From positions 1 through 51,760 of the forward strand of contig CAWBNH010000009.1 in the NCBI GenBank assembly GCA_963790085.1: a DNA stretch of 51,760 nt, written 5' to 3'. Each line of letters begins with the position of its first letter. Within the stretch, counting starts at the first letter, position 1. Below are positions 1 through 9,400 of this stretch, piece by piece. The stretch comes from CAXMST01 sp963790085 (GTDB taxonomy: Bacteria > Actinomycetota > Thermoleophilia > Solirubrobacterales > 70-9). Made by a program: the position numbers and the translations under genes. Below the pieces are notes generated by a model, which saw only the letters and a list, made by a program, of their open reading frames with translations, did not search any database and had not been told where the DNA came from.

Positions 1-1062
1 CTGACCCGCCCGATCGGCCGGATTCACGGCGCCGGAGGAGCCCGGCTCCGCCGCGAGCTCGGTCTCGAACAGCTCCGACCAGCGCCCGGCGGGATCGGGA
101 CGGCGGCGCAGGCGCACGGGGACGGCGGCTTCCCCCGATCCCCCGCCCGCGACATCCGGCGCCGGCGCGCCCGGCCGGGCCGACTCGAGCACCGCGCGCG
201 GCTCGACCGCGCCGTTCCATCGGTTGAGCTCCAGGCGCACGGTGAGATCGCTCGGCGCCTGCTGCGCCCTGCCGAGGGCGCCGTTGGCGTTGAAGGCCAC
301 GCCCGAGGCCTTGGCCGGACCGCCGCCGACGAAGTGCGCCGGTGCCGCCCGCCCTCGCCCATCGGCCGCACGTCGCCGACCCGGTCAGGGCACGAGCAGG
401 CGCACGCCGGGGTTGCCCTGGCCGAAGGGCGCGAGTCCGTCGAGCTGCTCGGCGAGCTCGTGGTCGAGCGCCTCGGCGCCGACGACGGCGTCGATCCGCT
501 CGGTCCGCTTCCCCGGCCCCTCCGGCATCCGCGGCCGCGGCCCGGGCGAACGCCTCGCGGAACTCGTCGACTGCGGCGTCGAGCTCGACGCCGGCGGCTG
601 CGCGGTGTCCGCCGAAGCGGTCGAGGCACTCCAGATCCTCGAGCGCGGCGAGAAGGTCGAAGCCGGGGATGCTCCGCCCCGAGCCCGAAGCCCTGCCCTC
701 GCCGTCGATCGAGAGCAGCACGGCCGGCCGGCCGCAGCGCTCGACGATCCGCGAGGCGGCGATCCCGACGACGCCGGGGTGCGAGCCCTCGCCCGCGAGC
801 ACCAGTCCCGCGCCTCCCGCAGCTCCTCGGGCAGGTCGCGGAGGGCGGCGGCCGCCGCGCGAGAGACCTCACGCTCGACCTCGCGGCGCTCGCCGTTGGC
901 GGCGTTGAGCTCGGCGGCGATCTCGGCAGCGCGCCCGGGTCATCGGTGGTCATCAGCTCGACCCCGGCGTCGGCGCGGTAGAGCCGGCCGGCCGCGTTGA
1001 TCCGCGGCGCGATCCGGAAGGCGATGTCGCCCTCGTCGACATTCTCTTCGGGGGAAGGTGGG
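1..1062 (-). pseudogene. recJ: RecJ single-strand exonuclease, C-terminal part only, multiply frameshifted
   Basis: The minus strand encodes, in pieces, the C-terminal half of RecJ, the 5'-3' single-strand DNA exonuclease of recombination and mismatch repair. Recognisable blocks in order are RIAPRINAAGRL (end of the DHH core), GEGSHPGVVGIAASRI, IPGFDL and FGGHRAAAG (DHHA1 domain), and LAPFGQGNPG (OB-fold). They lie in different frames joined by at least five single-base shifts, for example near 930, 825, 530 and 380. The N-terminal DHH catalytic domain, about 270 residues, is absent: the RecJ text begins directly after the SecF tail near 1062. The 3' end runs off the left edge. The shifts look like read errors; the missing DHH domain is either a deletion or a misjoin. 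Confidence 0.8.
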
Positions 1063-3648
1063 AACCCGGCCCATCTCCTCCATCAACCGCGCCTCGCGGG
1101 CGCGATAGGTGGGCTCGCGTTGCTTCCAGGCGGTCAGCACCGGCGAGGCGATGAAGATCGACGAGTAGGCGCCGGAGAGAACCCGACCATCATCGCGAAG
1201 GCGAAGTCCTGCAGGCGTCGCTCCGCCGAAGAGCAGGATCACGGTGACCAAGAACACGGTCGAGAGGCCGGTGATCAGCGACCGGGTCAGGACCTCGCTC
1301 AGCGAGCGGTTGGCGATCTGCGAGAAGGTCGCCCGCGGCAGTCGCGGCACGTTCTCCCTGATCCGGTCGAAGACGATCACGGTGTCGTAGAGCGAGTAGC
1401 CGAGGATCGTCAGGAAGGCGGCCACCGTGGCGCTCGAGACCTCCCGGCCGGAGAGCGAGTAGACGCCGGCGGTGATCAGGATGTCGTGAATCATCGCGAT
1501 CAACACCGGGATCGCGTACTTGGCCTCGAAGCGGAAGGCCACGTAGGCGCTGATCAGGATCAGCGAGAAGATGATCGCGTAGGCGGCGCTGCGGGCGACC
1601 TGCTCGCCGAAGGTCGGCCCGACCGCTTGCTGTCGAACCCCGACCCGGCCGTGTTCTCCGTCCCGTCGCAGCCCGAAGTCGGACTCGAGCTTGGTCGCGG
1701 ACCGCGCCGACCTGATCCGGGTCGATCTTGCCCTGGATCTGGAAGACGTTGCCGGGCCGAGGCGGGCATCCTCGGTGACCTCCTGGATCTTCGCCGCGTC
1801 GGGCTCGGCGACGCCGGCCTGAGAGAGCGCATCGCGGACCTCGTCGACGCTCGCCGGCTCGACAGCGCCGCCTTGATCCGGGTCCCGGACTCGAAGTCGA
1901 TGCCGAAGTTGAGCTGCGCGGTCGCGAACGAGATCGCGCTGATCGCCAGGATCACGCCCGAGATCGAGAAGAACCACCTGCTGGCCCCGGCGAAGTCGAA
2001 GTGCCAGCGGACGCGCTGCTCGCCCGCACCGAGGAGGCGGGGGTTGCTGAGCAGCCTGGTCCGGCCCAGGGTGCCGAGCACCGCCCGGGTGAAGACGACC
2101 GCGGTGAACAGCGAGACCAGCACGCCGACGCCGAGCGTGAACGCGAAGCCCTTGACGCCGCCGGTCGCGAGACCGAAGAGGACGAACGCGGTCAGCAGGG
2201 TGATCACGTTGGCGTCGATGATCGTCGCGATCCCCTTGCGGTAGCCGGTGGTGATCGCGCTGATCATCGAGTGCCCGCGCCTCGCCTCCTCCTTGATCCG
2301 CTCGAAGATGACGATGTTCGAGTCGGCGGCGACCCCGATCGTCAGGATCAGGCCGGCGATGCCCGGCAGCGTAAGGGTGATCGGGATCAGCTTCATCAGC
2401 GCGAAGAAGAAGGCCGCGTAGACGAGCAGCCCCAGCGCGGCGATCAGAGCCGAGGAACCGGTAGTAGGCGATCAGGAAGAGGATCACCAGGATCAAGCCG
2501 ACGATCCCGGCCTTCAGGCCCTGGTCGAGGGCCTGCTGGCCGAGCGTCGCCGAGACCGTCGACTGCGAGGTCAGCTTCAGCTCGACCGGCAGGGCACCGA
2601 TCCGCAGGAACTCCGCCAGGTCCTGGGCCTCGGTGATGTCGAAGCCGCCAGAGATCTGGGCGCCGGTGCGCCCGTCGATCCCGTCCGGGTTTTCCTCGGG
2701 GTCGATCACCGGGCGCGAGACGATCTCGTCGTCGAGCACGATCGCGAACGACTCCGGCTGTGGCGGGAAGTTGAGCAGGCCGCGCTCAGCGATCGCCCGC
2801 GTCACCTCCTGGAAGATTCGGCGCCCGTTGTCGGTGAAGTCGAAGGTGACGTTCGGCTGGTTGGTGACCGGATCGAAGTTCTGCTCGGGGTTGCGGATGT
2901 CGTCGCCGCTGAGCGCCGGGCGATCGCGGAGCACGAAGTAGCGGTCGACCTCGGGCGCCTCGGAGTCGCTGGAGCGCCCGCCGCTGCTGGTCAGCGAGTC
3001 CCTGACCACGATCGTCCCCTGCTTGACCACGATGATCTTGCGCTGGCCCTTCGGCAGCGCCTCCGCCTCGGGCAGCGAGAAGAGGTCGGCGCGATCCTGC
3101 TCGGGGCCGGCGACCAGCTCGTCGCTGTCCTTGTCGAACAGGTAGTAGCGGGGGCCGCTGGTGGTGCAGTCCATGCACTCGCGCGGCTGCTCGGAGGCGA
3201 GGGTCACCGCGTCGAACAGGCTCGGGGTGCTCTGCTGGTCGAGATTCGCGGCGGTGACGCTGTCGGTGCCCGAGTCGAGCGGGATCACGTTCGGCTCGAG
3301 GTCGTAGAAGTAGAGCTGGGCCGTGTCGCCGACCTGATCGACCGCCCGCTGGGTGTCCTGGACGTCGGGCAGGCCGACCTGGATCGAGCTCTGTCCGAGA
3401 CGCGAGATCTCGGGCTCGGCGACGCCGAGCGAGTCGACCCGGTCGCGGATGATCTCGATCGCGCGATCGATGTCTTCGCCCTCGACGGTCGGGTTCGCGG
3501 GAGTCGGCTGCGCCTCGTAGACGAGCTGGGTGCCGCCGCGCAGGTCGATCCCGAGCACTGTCCGCTTGCTCGCGATGATCAGCCCGGAGCCGATCAGCAG
3601 CCCGGCCACGAAGAGGATCACGAAGAGATTGAGACGGCGCGAGCCCAT
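1063..3648 (-). CDS. secDF: Protein-export translocase SecDF (fused, frameshifted)
   Basis: SecDF is the membrane motor that uses the proton gradient to pull exported proteins through SecYEG. The SecD part starts at ATG 3648 with an N-terminal membrane segment and the hallmark LGIDLRGGTQ (about residues 32-41), followed by the periplasmic P1 region and the transmembrane block with GVAADSNIVIFERIKEE. It runs without a stop into SecF, shown by NFGIDFESGTRIK and SLYDTVIVFDRIRENV, so the two are fused as in many actinobacteria. At least seven single-base shifts break the frame, near 2455, 1860, 1750, 1700, 1675, 1625 and 1190-1210. Each neighbouring frame resumes conserved sequence, which argues for read errors in an intact essential gene. 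The SecF tail abuts RecJ near 1062. Confidence 0.9.
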
Positions 3649-3670
3649 GGGCTGAGCGGAGCTTCCCGGC

Positions 3671-4156
3671 TTATTCCGGGGTCAGCACGAGCAGCATGCC
3701 GCCGTCATCGTCATAAGCCGGAAACACGTCGGCGACTGCCTTCGCCGGCAGATCGCCCTCCGCGTGCACCGCAACCCGCTTGCCGAGCGAACGAACCCCC
3801 CACTCGAGGGTGGTCTCGATCGGATCGGTCTCGCCGTCGCCGTCGCTGTCGGCGGTCTCACCGCCATCGCCGGCGTCGACCCACTCGAGCCCGAGCACGT
3901 CCTTGATCGGCCGGCCGATCACGTCCTCGTCGGTCAGCCCGGTGAGCTCGAACCCGCCCCGGCCGACGTCGAGGACGCGCCCACTCTGATCACAGGTGAA
4001 GAACGCGGCGTCGGGGGCCGGGTAGTAATCGTCGAGCAACTCGAAGACGAAGCCGAAGCCGCATTTCGAGCAGCCCTTGGGCCGGGTCGTCAGACCCGCC
4101 TTTCGCTCCGAGCTCGACTCCCGGTTACCGCAGTTAGGACAGATGAAAAACGGCAC
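3671..4156 (-). CDS. Zinc-ribbon/PAS-like hypothetical protein
   Basis: A 161-residue protein starting at GTG 4156. The N-terminus has two Cys pairs (CPNCG at about 6-10 and CSKCGFGF at about 30-37), a rubredoxin-like zinc ribbon. A PAS-like segment follows, with FFTCDQSGRVLDV, GGFELTGLTDEDVIGRPI and a C-terminal MLLVLTPE. An acidic DSDGDGETD linker sits near residue 115. It lies between ruvB and secDF on the same strand, where many bacteria have yajC, but it has no membrane segment and is not YajC. A role in sensing metal or redox state is inference. Start chosen because the Cys motif begins six residues after the GTG. Confidence 0.7.
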   Translation of the reverse strand: MPFFICPNCGNRESSSERKAGLTTRPKGCSKCGFGFVFELLDDYYPAPDAAFFTCDQSGRVLDVGRGGFELTGLTDEDVIGRPIKDVLGLEWVDAGDGGETADSDGDGETDPIETTLEWGVRSLGKRVAVHAEGDLPAKAVADVFPAYDDDGGMLLVLTPE

Positions 4157-4215
4157 GGACCGAAGGCTATTGAATCCCCGGCGCCGCCTCACAGGCGTTG
4201 ATTGGGCGGTCGGGC

Positions 4216-5280
4216 TCAGAACAGGCTCACCGCATCCTCGGGAGCCTCGAGGCCGAGGTGCGAGAAGCCACGCTCGGTGATCACCCGGCCCCTCGGAGTC
4301 CGCTTGATCAGGCCCTGTTGCAGCAGATACGGCTCGTAGACGTCCTCGATCGTGTCCTGCTCCTCGTCGACGGCCGCGGCGAGCGTCGAGAGCCCGACCG
4401 GGCCGCCGCCGAACTTCTCCGCGATCATCGTCAGGATCGCGCGGTCGGCCCGATCGAGTCCCGCCTCGTCGACCTCCAGCATCCGCAGCGCCTCGCTCGC
4501 GACCGGCTCGGTGATCACACCGCTGCCGCGAACCTGGGCGAAGTCGCGAACCCGCTTCAGCAGCCGGTTGGCGACCCGCGGGGTGCCGCGCGAGCGGCGC
4601 GGCGATCGCGGCCGTGCCCGCCGTCTCGATCTCGATCTCGAGGATCCCGGCCGAGCGCTCGACGATCAGCGCCAGGTCCGCGGGGTCGTAGTGCTCGAGC
4701 CGGTGGCTGACGCCGAAGCGGTCCCGCAGCGGCGTCGTCAGCAACCCGGCCCGCGTCGTCGCGCCGACCAGCGTGAAGTCGGGCAGATCGAGGGTCACGG
4801 TCCGCGCCCCGGGCCCTGGCCGAGGACCACCGGGAGCCGGCGATCCTCCATCGCCGGGTAGAGCGTCTCCTCGATCGCCCGGTTCAGACGATGGATCTCG
4901 TCGATGAAGAACACCGATCCGGGCTCCAGGGTGGTGAGGAAGCTGGCGACGTCCGCCTTCCGCTCGAGCGCCGGGCCCGCGGTCTGCACGAACGGCACCC
5001 CAAGCTCGGCGGCGATGATGTTGGCGAGCGAGGTCTTGCCGAGCCCCGGTGGGCCGGCGAGCAGGACGTGGTCGAGCGGCTCGCCGCGCCGGCTCGCCGC
5101 CTCGATGAAGATCGCGAGCTGGTCGGTCACCTGGCGTTGGCTGACGAAATCGGCGAGCCGGGAGGGTCGGAGGCTGCGGTCGAGCTCCTCCTCCCCGCGC
5201 TCGATCCGGGCGTCGGCGACCCGTGGCTCGGCATCTGCCTCAGAGGCCGCTTGGTCCAGGGGAATTCGCTTCACCGACAT
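4216..5280 (-). CDS. ruvB: Holliday junction branch migration helicase RuvB (two frameshifts)
   Basis: RuvB is the hexameric AAA+ motor that drives branch migration of Holliday junctions together with RuvA. Visible are Walker A GPPGLGKTS, Walker B DEIHRL, sensor 1 GATTRAG, the arginine-finger region RDRFGVSHRL and the winged-helix C-terminus ending in HLGLEAPEDAVSLF. The expected length is close to 350 residues. Single-base shifts near 4803 (inside the segment before TVTLDLP) and near 4600 (before RGTPRVANRLL) split the frame. In each case the next frame continues the family sequence, so these are probably read errors. It follows ruvA after 17 bp and has its own -10-like element. Confidence 0.93.
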
Positions 5281-5286
5281 GGCGCG

Positions 5287-5292
5287 AGCTTA
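5287..5292 (-). promoter_or_regulatory. -10 element of leaderless ruvB promoter
   Basis: TAAGCT read on the minus strand, 6 nt before the ruvB ATG, with no Shine-Dalgarno sequence between. The spacing puts the transcript start at or next to the ATG. Confidence 0.5.
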
Positions 5293-5297
5293 GGCCG

Positions 5298-5885
5298 CTA
5301 GGCGGCGGCGCCGGCCCGTAGCGCCGCCCCGATCAGATCCTCCGCCGTCTCGCCCTCGGCGGCATCGAGCAGGCGCTCGACCTCCTCCGGCGCGTAGCCG
5401 AGCCCGAGCAGGCCGCTGCGCGCCTCCTGCCGGGCGCCGCCCCGGCCGTCGGCCGCCGCGGCGGCGTCACCCTCGGTGAGCTCGCCGGCGACCTTCTCCC
5501 GAAGCTCGACGATGATCCGCTCCGCGGTTCGCTTGCCGATCCCGGGCACCGCCTGAAAGCGCTTCGCGTCGCCCGTCGCGATCGCCCGCAGCAGTTCGCG
5601 AACGGCCCCGCCGGAGAGCGCGGCCAGACCCACCTTGGGGCCGATCCCGGAGACCGAGATCAGCATCAGGAACAGGTCCCGCTCCTCCTCGGCGGCAAAG
5701 CCGTAGAGCGAGATCCCGTCGTCGCGCGAGATCAGATGGGCGTGCAGGCCAACCTCGTTGCCGATCGCCGGAATCGCCCTCAGGGTCTCGGTCGAGATCG
5801 CGAGCCGGTAGCCGACGCCGGCGGCCTCGACCACGACGTGGTCGGGGCGCCTGACGGTCACGGTTCCGGTAACCGAGGCGATCAA
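5298..5885 (-). CDS. ruvA: Holliday junction-binding subunit RuvA
   Basis: A 195-residue RuvA, the tetrameric subunit that clamps the four-way junction and loads RuvB. The N-terminal OB-fold (MIASVTGTV, GVGYRL, DGISLYGF), two helix-hairpin-helix motifs (SGIGPKVGLAAL at about 78-89 and PGIGKRTAERIIVEL at about 113-127), an Ala/Gly-rich linker and the C-terminal UBA-like domain (ALLGLGY-type, seen as LLGLGYAPEEVERLL) are all present. The start ATG overlaps the ruvC stop by 4 bp, indicating translational coupling. No frame errors. Confidence 0.97.
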   Translation of the reverse strand: MIASVTGTVTVRRPDHVVVEAAGVGYRLAISTETLRAIPAIGNEVGLHAHLISRDDGISLYGFAAEEERDLFLMLISVSGIGPKVGLAALSGGAVRELLRAIATGDAKRFQAVPGIGKRTAERIIVELREKVAGELTEGDAAAAADGRGGARQEARSGLLGLGYAPEEVERLLDAAEGETAEDLIGAALRAGAAA

Positions 5886-6409
5886 CGCAACGCCTCCGAG
5901 GAGCTCTGTGCCGAGGTCCGCGAGATGCGGATCATCTCGGGCGACTGCGAGGCATGGCAGATCGCGACCGCGAGCGCGTCCGCCGCGTGCTCGGAGGGGG
6001 GCACGGTCGGCAGCCCGAGCAGCGCCGCGACCATCTCCTTGACCTGTTCCTTGGCCGCGGCCCCGGACCCGCAGACCGACATCTTCACCGCCTGCGGCGT
6101 GTAGTCGAAGCAGGGAATCTCGCGCTGCGCCGCGGCCAGCATGACGACGCCCCGCGCCTGGCCAACGGCCATCGCCGATCGCACGTTCTTGCCGAAGTAG
6201 AGATCCTCGAGGGCCAGGGCCTCGGGCTCGTGCCAGTCGAGCAACTCGCCGACGGAGCCGTGGATCAGCTCGAGGCGGCGTTCGAGCGCCTGCCCCGCCG
6301 GTGCCTCGATCACCCCGCCGTCGACCGCCGAGGTCTTCGAGCCCGCCGCCTGGACGACTCCAAATCCCGTGTTCGCAAGCCCGGGATCGATCCCCATCAC
6401 GATTCTCAC
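5882..6409 (-). CDS. ruvC: Crossover junction endodeoxyribonuclease RuvC
   Basis: RuvC resolves Holliday junctions by symmetric nicking. The 175-residue product has the four acidic catalytic residues in context: D in MGIDPGLANTGFG near the N-terminus, E in ALEDLYFGKN, and the C-terminal HAADALAVAICH. It starts at GTG 6409 and overlaps ruvA by 4 bp. It is the first gene of the ruvCAB run and is divergent from the CmcI-like gene at 6484. Confidence 0.96.
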   Translation of the reverse strand: MRIVMGIDPGLANTGFGVVQAAGSKTSAVDGGVIEAPAGQALERRLELIHGSVGELLDWHEPEALALEDLYFGKNVRSAMAVGQARGVVMLAAAQREIPCFDYTPQAVKMSVCGSGAAAKEQVKEMVAALLGLPTVPPSEHAADALAVAICHASQSPEMIRISRTSAQSSSEALR

Positions 6410-6483
6410 ACCTGATGATTCTGCGCCCGCGCCCGGATGCCTTTCTCGCGGGCGCTTGTGGTGCTGTCTATGGTCCCCGCCGG

Positions 6484-7290
6484 ATGGGCGCGTCGATCAG
6501 ATCGAAGGCGGTTCGCAAGGCGATGCGGCTGCGCGCCCGGTACGGGGCGATGAGCCGGCCGGCCGGCCTCCCGCCGGCGCTCGAGCGGGACCTCGACGAG
6601 CCCGTCGCCGGCTACTGGCGGCGACGCATCGACCAGCATCACGAGGACAGCTGGGCCGGCGTGCCGCTCGCCAAGTTCCCCGAGGATCTGCGCACCTACC
6701 AGCACCTGCTCTGGGAGTCGCGGGCCGACACGGTGATCGAGGTCGGCACCAAGTGGGGCGGCAGCATGCTCTGGTTCCGCGACCAGCTCCGGAGCTTCGC
6801 GGCCTACGGTCGCCTTGGCCGCGAGCCCCACGTGATCGGGGTCGACCTGCTCACCGACCACGCGGTGACGCTGCTCGATCGCGCCGACCCCGACTGGCGG
6901 CGGCAGGTCACCCTGATCGAGGGTGACCTCCGCGACGAGGCCACGGTCGCGCGGATCGATGCCGCCGTCGACCCGCTCGCCCGCTGTCTGGTCGTCGAGG
7001 ACGCGGCCCACACCGGCGAGGTGACCCGGGCGGCGCTCGAGGCGCTCGCCCATCTGGTCCCGAAGGGGGGCTTCTATGTCGTCGAGGACGGCCACGTCGA
7101 CATCGATGCACTGCATCCCGACGGCCCCCCGGAGATCCGCCAGCTCGGGGTCCGCTCGGGCGGCGTGGCGGCGGCGATCGCCGACTGGCTCGAGACCCCG
7201 GAGGGGCGCGAGTTCGAGCTCCGGCCGGACCTCGAGCTCTACGGCGTCACCAGCAATCCCGGCGGCTACCTGCGCCGCCGCGAGCAGTGA
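6484..7290 (+). CDS. CmcI-like SAM-dependent methyltransferase/hydroxylase family protein
   Basis: A 268-residue protein of the CmcI (cephalosporin hydroxylase) family, which has a methyltransferase fold. The SAM site VIEVGTKWGGSMLWF is at about residues 84-98, followed by HVIGVDLLTDH, VTLIEGDLRDE, CLVVEDAAHT and GGFYVVEDGHVD. Known relatives act on small sugars or antibiotic scaffolds; the substrate here cannot be told. It is the only plus-strand gene between yebC and ruvC, which are normally adjacent, so it was probably inserted into the block. ATG 6484 was chosen because the upstream in-frame extension overlaps ruvC and has ruvC-shadow composition. Confidence 0.8.
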   Translation: MGASIRSKAVRKAMRLRARYGAMSRPAGLPPALERDLDEPVAGYWRRRIDQHHEDSWAGVPLAKFPEDLRTYQHLLWESRADTVIEVGTKWGGSMLWFRDQLRSFAAYGRLGREPHVIGVDLLTDHAVTLLDRADPDWRRQVTLIEGDLRDEATVARIDAAVDPLARCLVVEDAAHTGEVTRAALEALAHLVPKGGFYVVEDGHVDIDALHPDGPPEIRQLGVRSGGVAAAIADWLETPEGREFELRPDLELYGVTSNPGGYLRRREQ

Positions 7291-7309
7291 GCCCCCGTGG
7301 CGTCCCCCG

Positions 7310-8059
7310 CTAGGCCGCGACCTTCTCCAGCACCTCGGCCGGAATGTCGAAGTTGGCGTGCACGTCGTCGACGTCGTCATGGTCGTCGAGCGCCTCGATC
7401 AGCCGCACCAGCTTCCGCGCCTCCGCCTCATCGACCTCGACCGTGTTCTTCGGCTCCATCGTCACCTCCGAGGAGCTGATCTCGATCCCCTCGGCCTCGA
7501 GCGCCTCGCGAACCACCGTCAGGTCGGTCGGTGCGGTGATCACGCGCAGATCGCCTTCGTCGGCAACGACGTCCTCCGCCCCGGCGTCGATCGCGATGAT
7601 CAGGTCGTCCTCACTGTGCCCGGCCCCGTCGACGATGATCACGCCGCGCTTGTCGAAGATCCAGGCGACCGAGTTCGGCTCCCCGAGGCTGCCCCCATGG
7701 CGGTCGAACGCGTGGCGGATCTCCGAGCCGGTGCGGTTGCGATTGTCGGACAGCGCCTCGACCAGGATCGCGGCGCCGCCGGGCCCGTATCCCTCGTAGA
7801 GGATCCGCTCGATCGCCGCGGCATCGGCGCCCTCGCCGGTGCCGCGGTCGATCGCCCGCTGAATGTTGTCCTTCGGCATCGAGTAGCTCTTCGCCTTCTC
7901 GATCGCCGTCGCCAGCGACGGGTTGCCCTCCGGGTCACCGCCGCCCTCGCGCGCGGCCACCGTGATCGCCCGGGCGAGCTTCGTGAACAGCTTGCCGCGC
8001 TTCGCGTCGGTCGCGGCCTTCTTGTGCTTGATCGACGCCCACTTCGAATGTCCGGCCAT
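7310..8059 (-). CDS. yebC: YebC/TACO1 family translation/transcription regulator
   Basis: A 249-residue YebC protein beginning MAGHSKWASIKHKKAATDAKRGKLF, the family's diagnostic N-terminus (written here as the GHSKW...KHKK motif). The GGDPEGNP and RGTGEG blocks and the acidic C-terminal domain are present. YebC proteins help ribosomes through difficult motifs such as polyproline and have also been described as DNA-binding regulators. The gene is convergent with the CmcI-like gene, with a 19-bp gap. It has a -10-like hexamer 6 nt before its ATG and a strong hairpin upstream, so it starts a new transcription unit. Confidence 0.96.
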   Translation of the reverse strand: MAGHSKWASIKHKKAATDAKRGKLFTKLARAITVAAREGGGDPEGNPSLATAIEKAKSYSMPKDNIQRAIDRGTGEGADAAAIERILYEGYGPGGAAILVEALSDNRNRTGSEIRHAFDRHGGSLGEPNSVAWIFDKRGVIIVDGAGHSEDDLIIAIDAGAEDVVADEGDLRVITAPTDLTVVREALEAEGIEISSSEVTMEPKNTVEVDEAEARKLVRLIEALDDHDDVDDVHANFDIPAEVLEKVAA

Positions 8060-8065
8060 CGGCGC

Positions 8066-8071
8066 ATCTTA
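8066..8071 (-). promoter_or_regulatory. -10 element of leaderless yebC promoter
   Basis: TAAGAT on the minus strand, 6 nt before the yebC ATG. No Shine-Dalgarno is present in the spacer. Confidence 0.55.
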
Positions 8072-8099
8072 GGGCGCCGATTGCGCCTGAAACGACGAG

Positions 8100-8134
8100 G
8101 GCCGGGCCCCGTTGAGAAGGAACGGGGCCCGGCC
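8100..8134 (-). terminator. GC-rich hairpin terminator after the pdxST-aminopeptidase operon
   Basis: A perfect 14-bp stem (GGCCGGGCCCCGTT with its complement) around a 7-nt loop. It sits between the stop of the M29 gene and the yebC promoter. There is no U-tract, as is usual for intrinsic terminators in high-GC actinobacteria. Confidence 0.7.
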
Positions 8135-8158
8135 ACATCGCGTCATCGCATCCCTCCC

Positions 8159-8182
8159 GGAATGCCGTCCCGCCGGCATTCC
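8159..8182. other. Second inverted repeat downstream of the aminopeptidase gene
   Basis: A 9-bp perfect stem (GGAATGCCG / CGGCATTCC) with a 6-nt loop in the 237-bp gap between the M29 gene and yebC. It may form a tandem terminator with the hairpin at 8100-8134. No gene or other feature is seen in this gap. Confidence 0.45.
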
Positions 8183-8296
8183 ACGGGCGAGGACGTCTGG
8201 CTGACCAAGTCGGCCCCCCTGAAACCCGGCGGGCGCCCGATAGTTGCGGGGCAGATCAGCAAACCTGACGCAGCCAGCGGGCCCGGCCCGGTGCCC

Positions 8297-9400
8297 TCAG
8301 ACGACGAACTTGCCGTCCTCCTGCAGGGTCTCGCCGTCGACCGTGATCCTGCCCCCGCGGCGCAGGTCGCAGATCATGTCCCAGTGGATCGCCGAGTCGT
8401 TGACGCCGCCGGTGTCCGGGTAGCTCTTGCCGACCGCGAGGTGGACGGTGCCGCCGATCTTCTCGTCGAGCAGGATCTCGCCGGTGCCCCGGGAGATCCC
8501 GTAGTTGGTGCCGATCCCGAGCTCGCCCAGCCGGCGCGCGCCCTGGTCGGTGTCGAGCATCTCCAGCAGGAACTCCTCACCGCGCTCAGCCGAGGCGTCC
8601 ACCACCTCGCCGCCGGCGAACCGGAAGCGCACCCCCGCGACCTCGCGTCCCGCGTAGGTGGCCGGCAGGTGGTAGGTGATCTCGCCCTCGGCCGAATCCT
8701 CGACCGGGCCGGTGAAGAACTCACCGTCGGGCATGTTGTGGGTGCCGTCGGCGGCGATGAACCGCCGGCCGGCGACGTTCAGCTTGAGGTCGGTTCCCGG
8801 ACCTTCGATGTGGACCTCCTCCCGGCCCTCGATCCACTCGGCGAGCCGGTGGGTCTCGCGCGATGCAGCCGTCCACGCCGCGATCGGATCCTCAGCGTCC
8901 GCGAGACAGGCTCGGAAGTAGAAGCCCTCGTAGTCGTCGAGGCTCATCCCGGCCCCCGACGCGTAGGCGTTGGTCGGGAAGATCGTCAGCGCCCAGCGAT
9001 GCTCGCCGCTCGCCGCTCGCTCCATCATCGATGCCATCAGCGGCGCCATCGCCTTCTGTCGCAGCGTCTGCCTCGAGGCCTCGACGCCCGACATCTCGCG
9101 CGTGTTCTGCGACGCCATCAGGCGGATCCGGACGTCGGCCTGCTCGGCGATCCAGCGGCTGGGCGGGGAGACCCACTGGATCTGCTCGTCGCTGGCGTGC
9201 TCGAAGAAGATCGCCGCCGCACCATCGGGCTCCATGTTGATGATCGGGTGTCCCCCAGCCTTCAGCACCCGCTCGTAGACCGCGCGGACCAGCGGCTCGG
9301 CCGCCGCCGGCCCCTCGATCACGCAGACGTCCCCCGCCGCGACCGCGGTCGAGTGCTCGACGAGGATCCGGGCGAGGCCCTCGACCCTGGGGTCCCTCAC
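8297..9400 (-). CDS. M29 family aminopeptidase
   Basis: A 367-residue zinc/cobalt aminopeptidase of family M29 (AmpS/PepS/aminopeptidase T type), which removes N-terminal residues from peptides in the cytoplasm. Typical segments are IEGPGTDLKLNVAGR, MPDGEFFTGPVEDS, TYHLP..YAGREV, GIGTNYGI and the C-terminal metal-ligand region VHLAVGKSYPDTGG..NDSAIHWDM. The GTG start at 9400 overlaps the pdxT stop by 4 bp, so it is the third gene of a pdxS-pdxT-aminopeptidase operon. The link to vitamin B6 synthesis is unclear and may only be co-expression. Confidence 0.9.
   Translation of the reverse strand: MRDPRVEGLARILVEHSTAVAAGDVCVIEGPAAAEPLVRAVYERVLKAGGHPIINMEPDGAAAIFFEHASDEQIQWVSPPSRWIAEQADVRIRLMASQNTREMSGVEASRQTLRQKAMAPLMASMMERAASGEHRWALTIFPTNAYASGAGMSLDDYEGFYFRACLADAEDPIAAWTAASRETHRLAEWIEGREEVHIEGPGTDLKLNVAGRRFIAADGTHNMPDGEFFTGPVEDSAEGEITYHLPATYAGREVAGVRFRFAGGEVVDASAERGEEFLLEMLDTDQGARRLGELGIGTNYGISRGTGEILLDEKIGGTVHLAVGKSYPDTGGVNDSAIHWDMICDLRRGGRITVDGETLQEDGKFVV

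Noticed and set aside
1..3600. Long Arg/Pro/Ala-rich open frames on both strands over recJ and secDF
   Set aside because: They are antisense or out-of-frame shadows in very GC-rich DNA; the conserved RecJ and SecDF blocks occupy the minus strand across the same interval.
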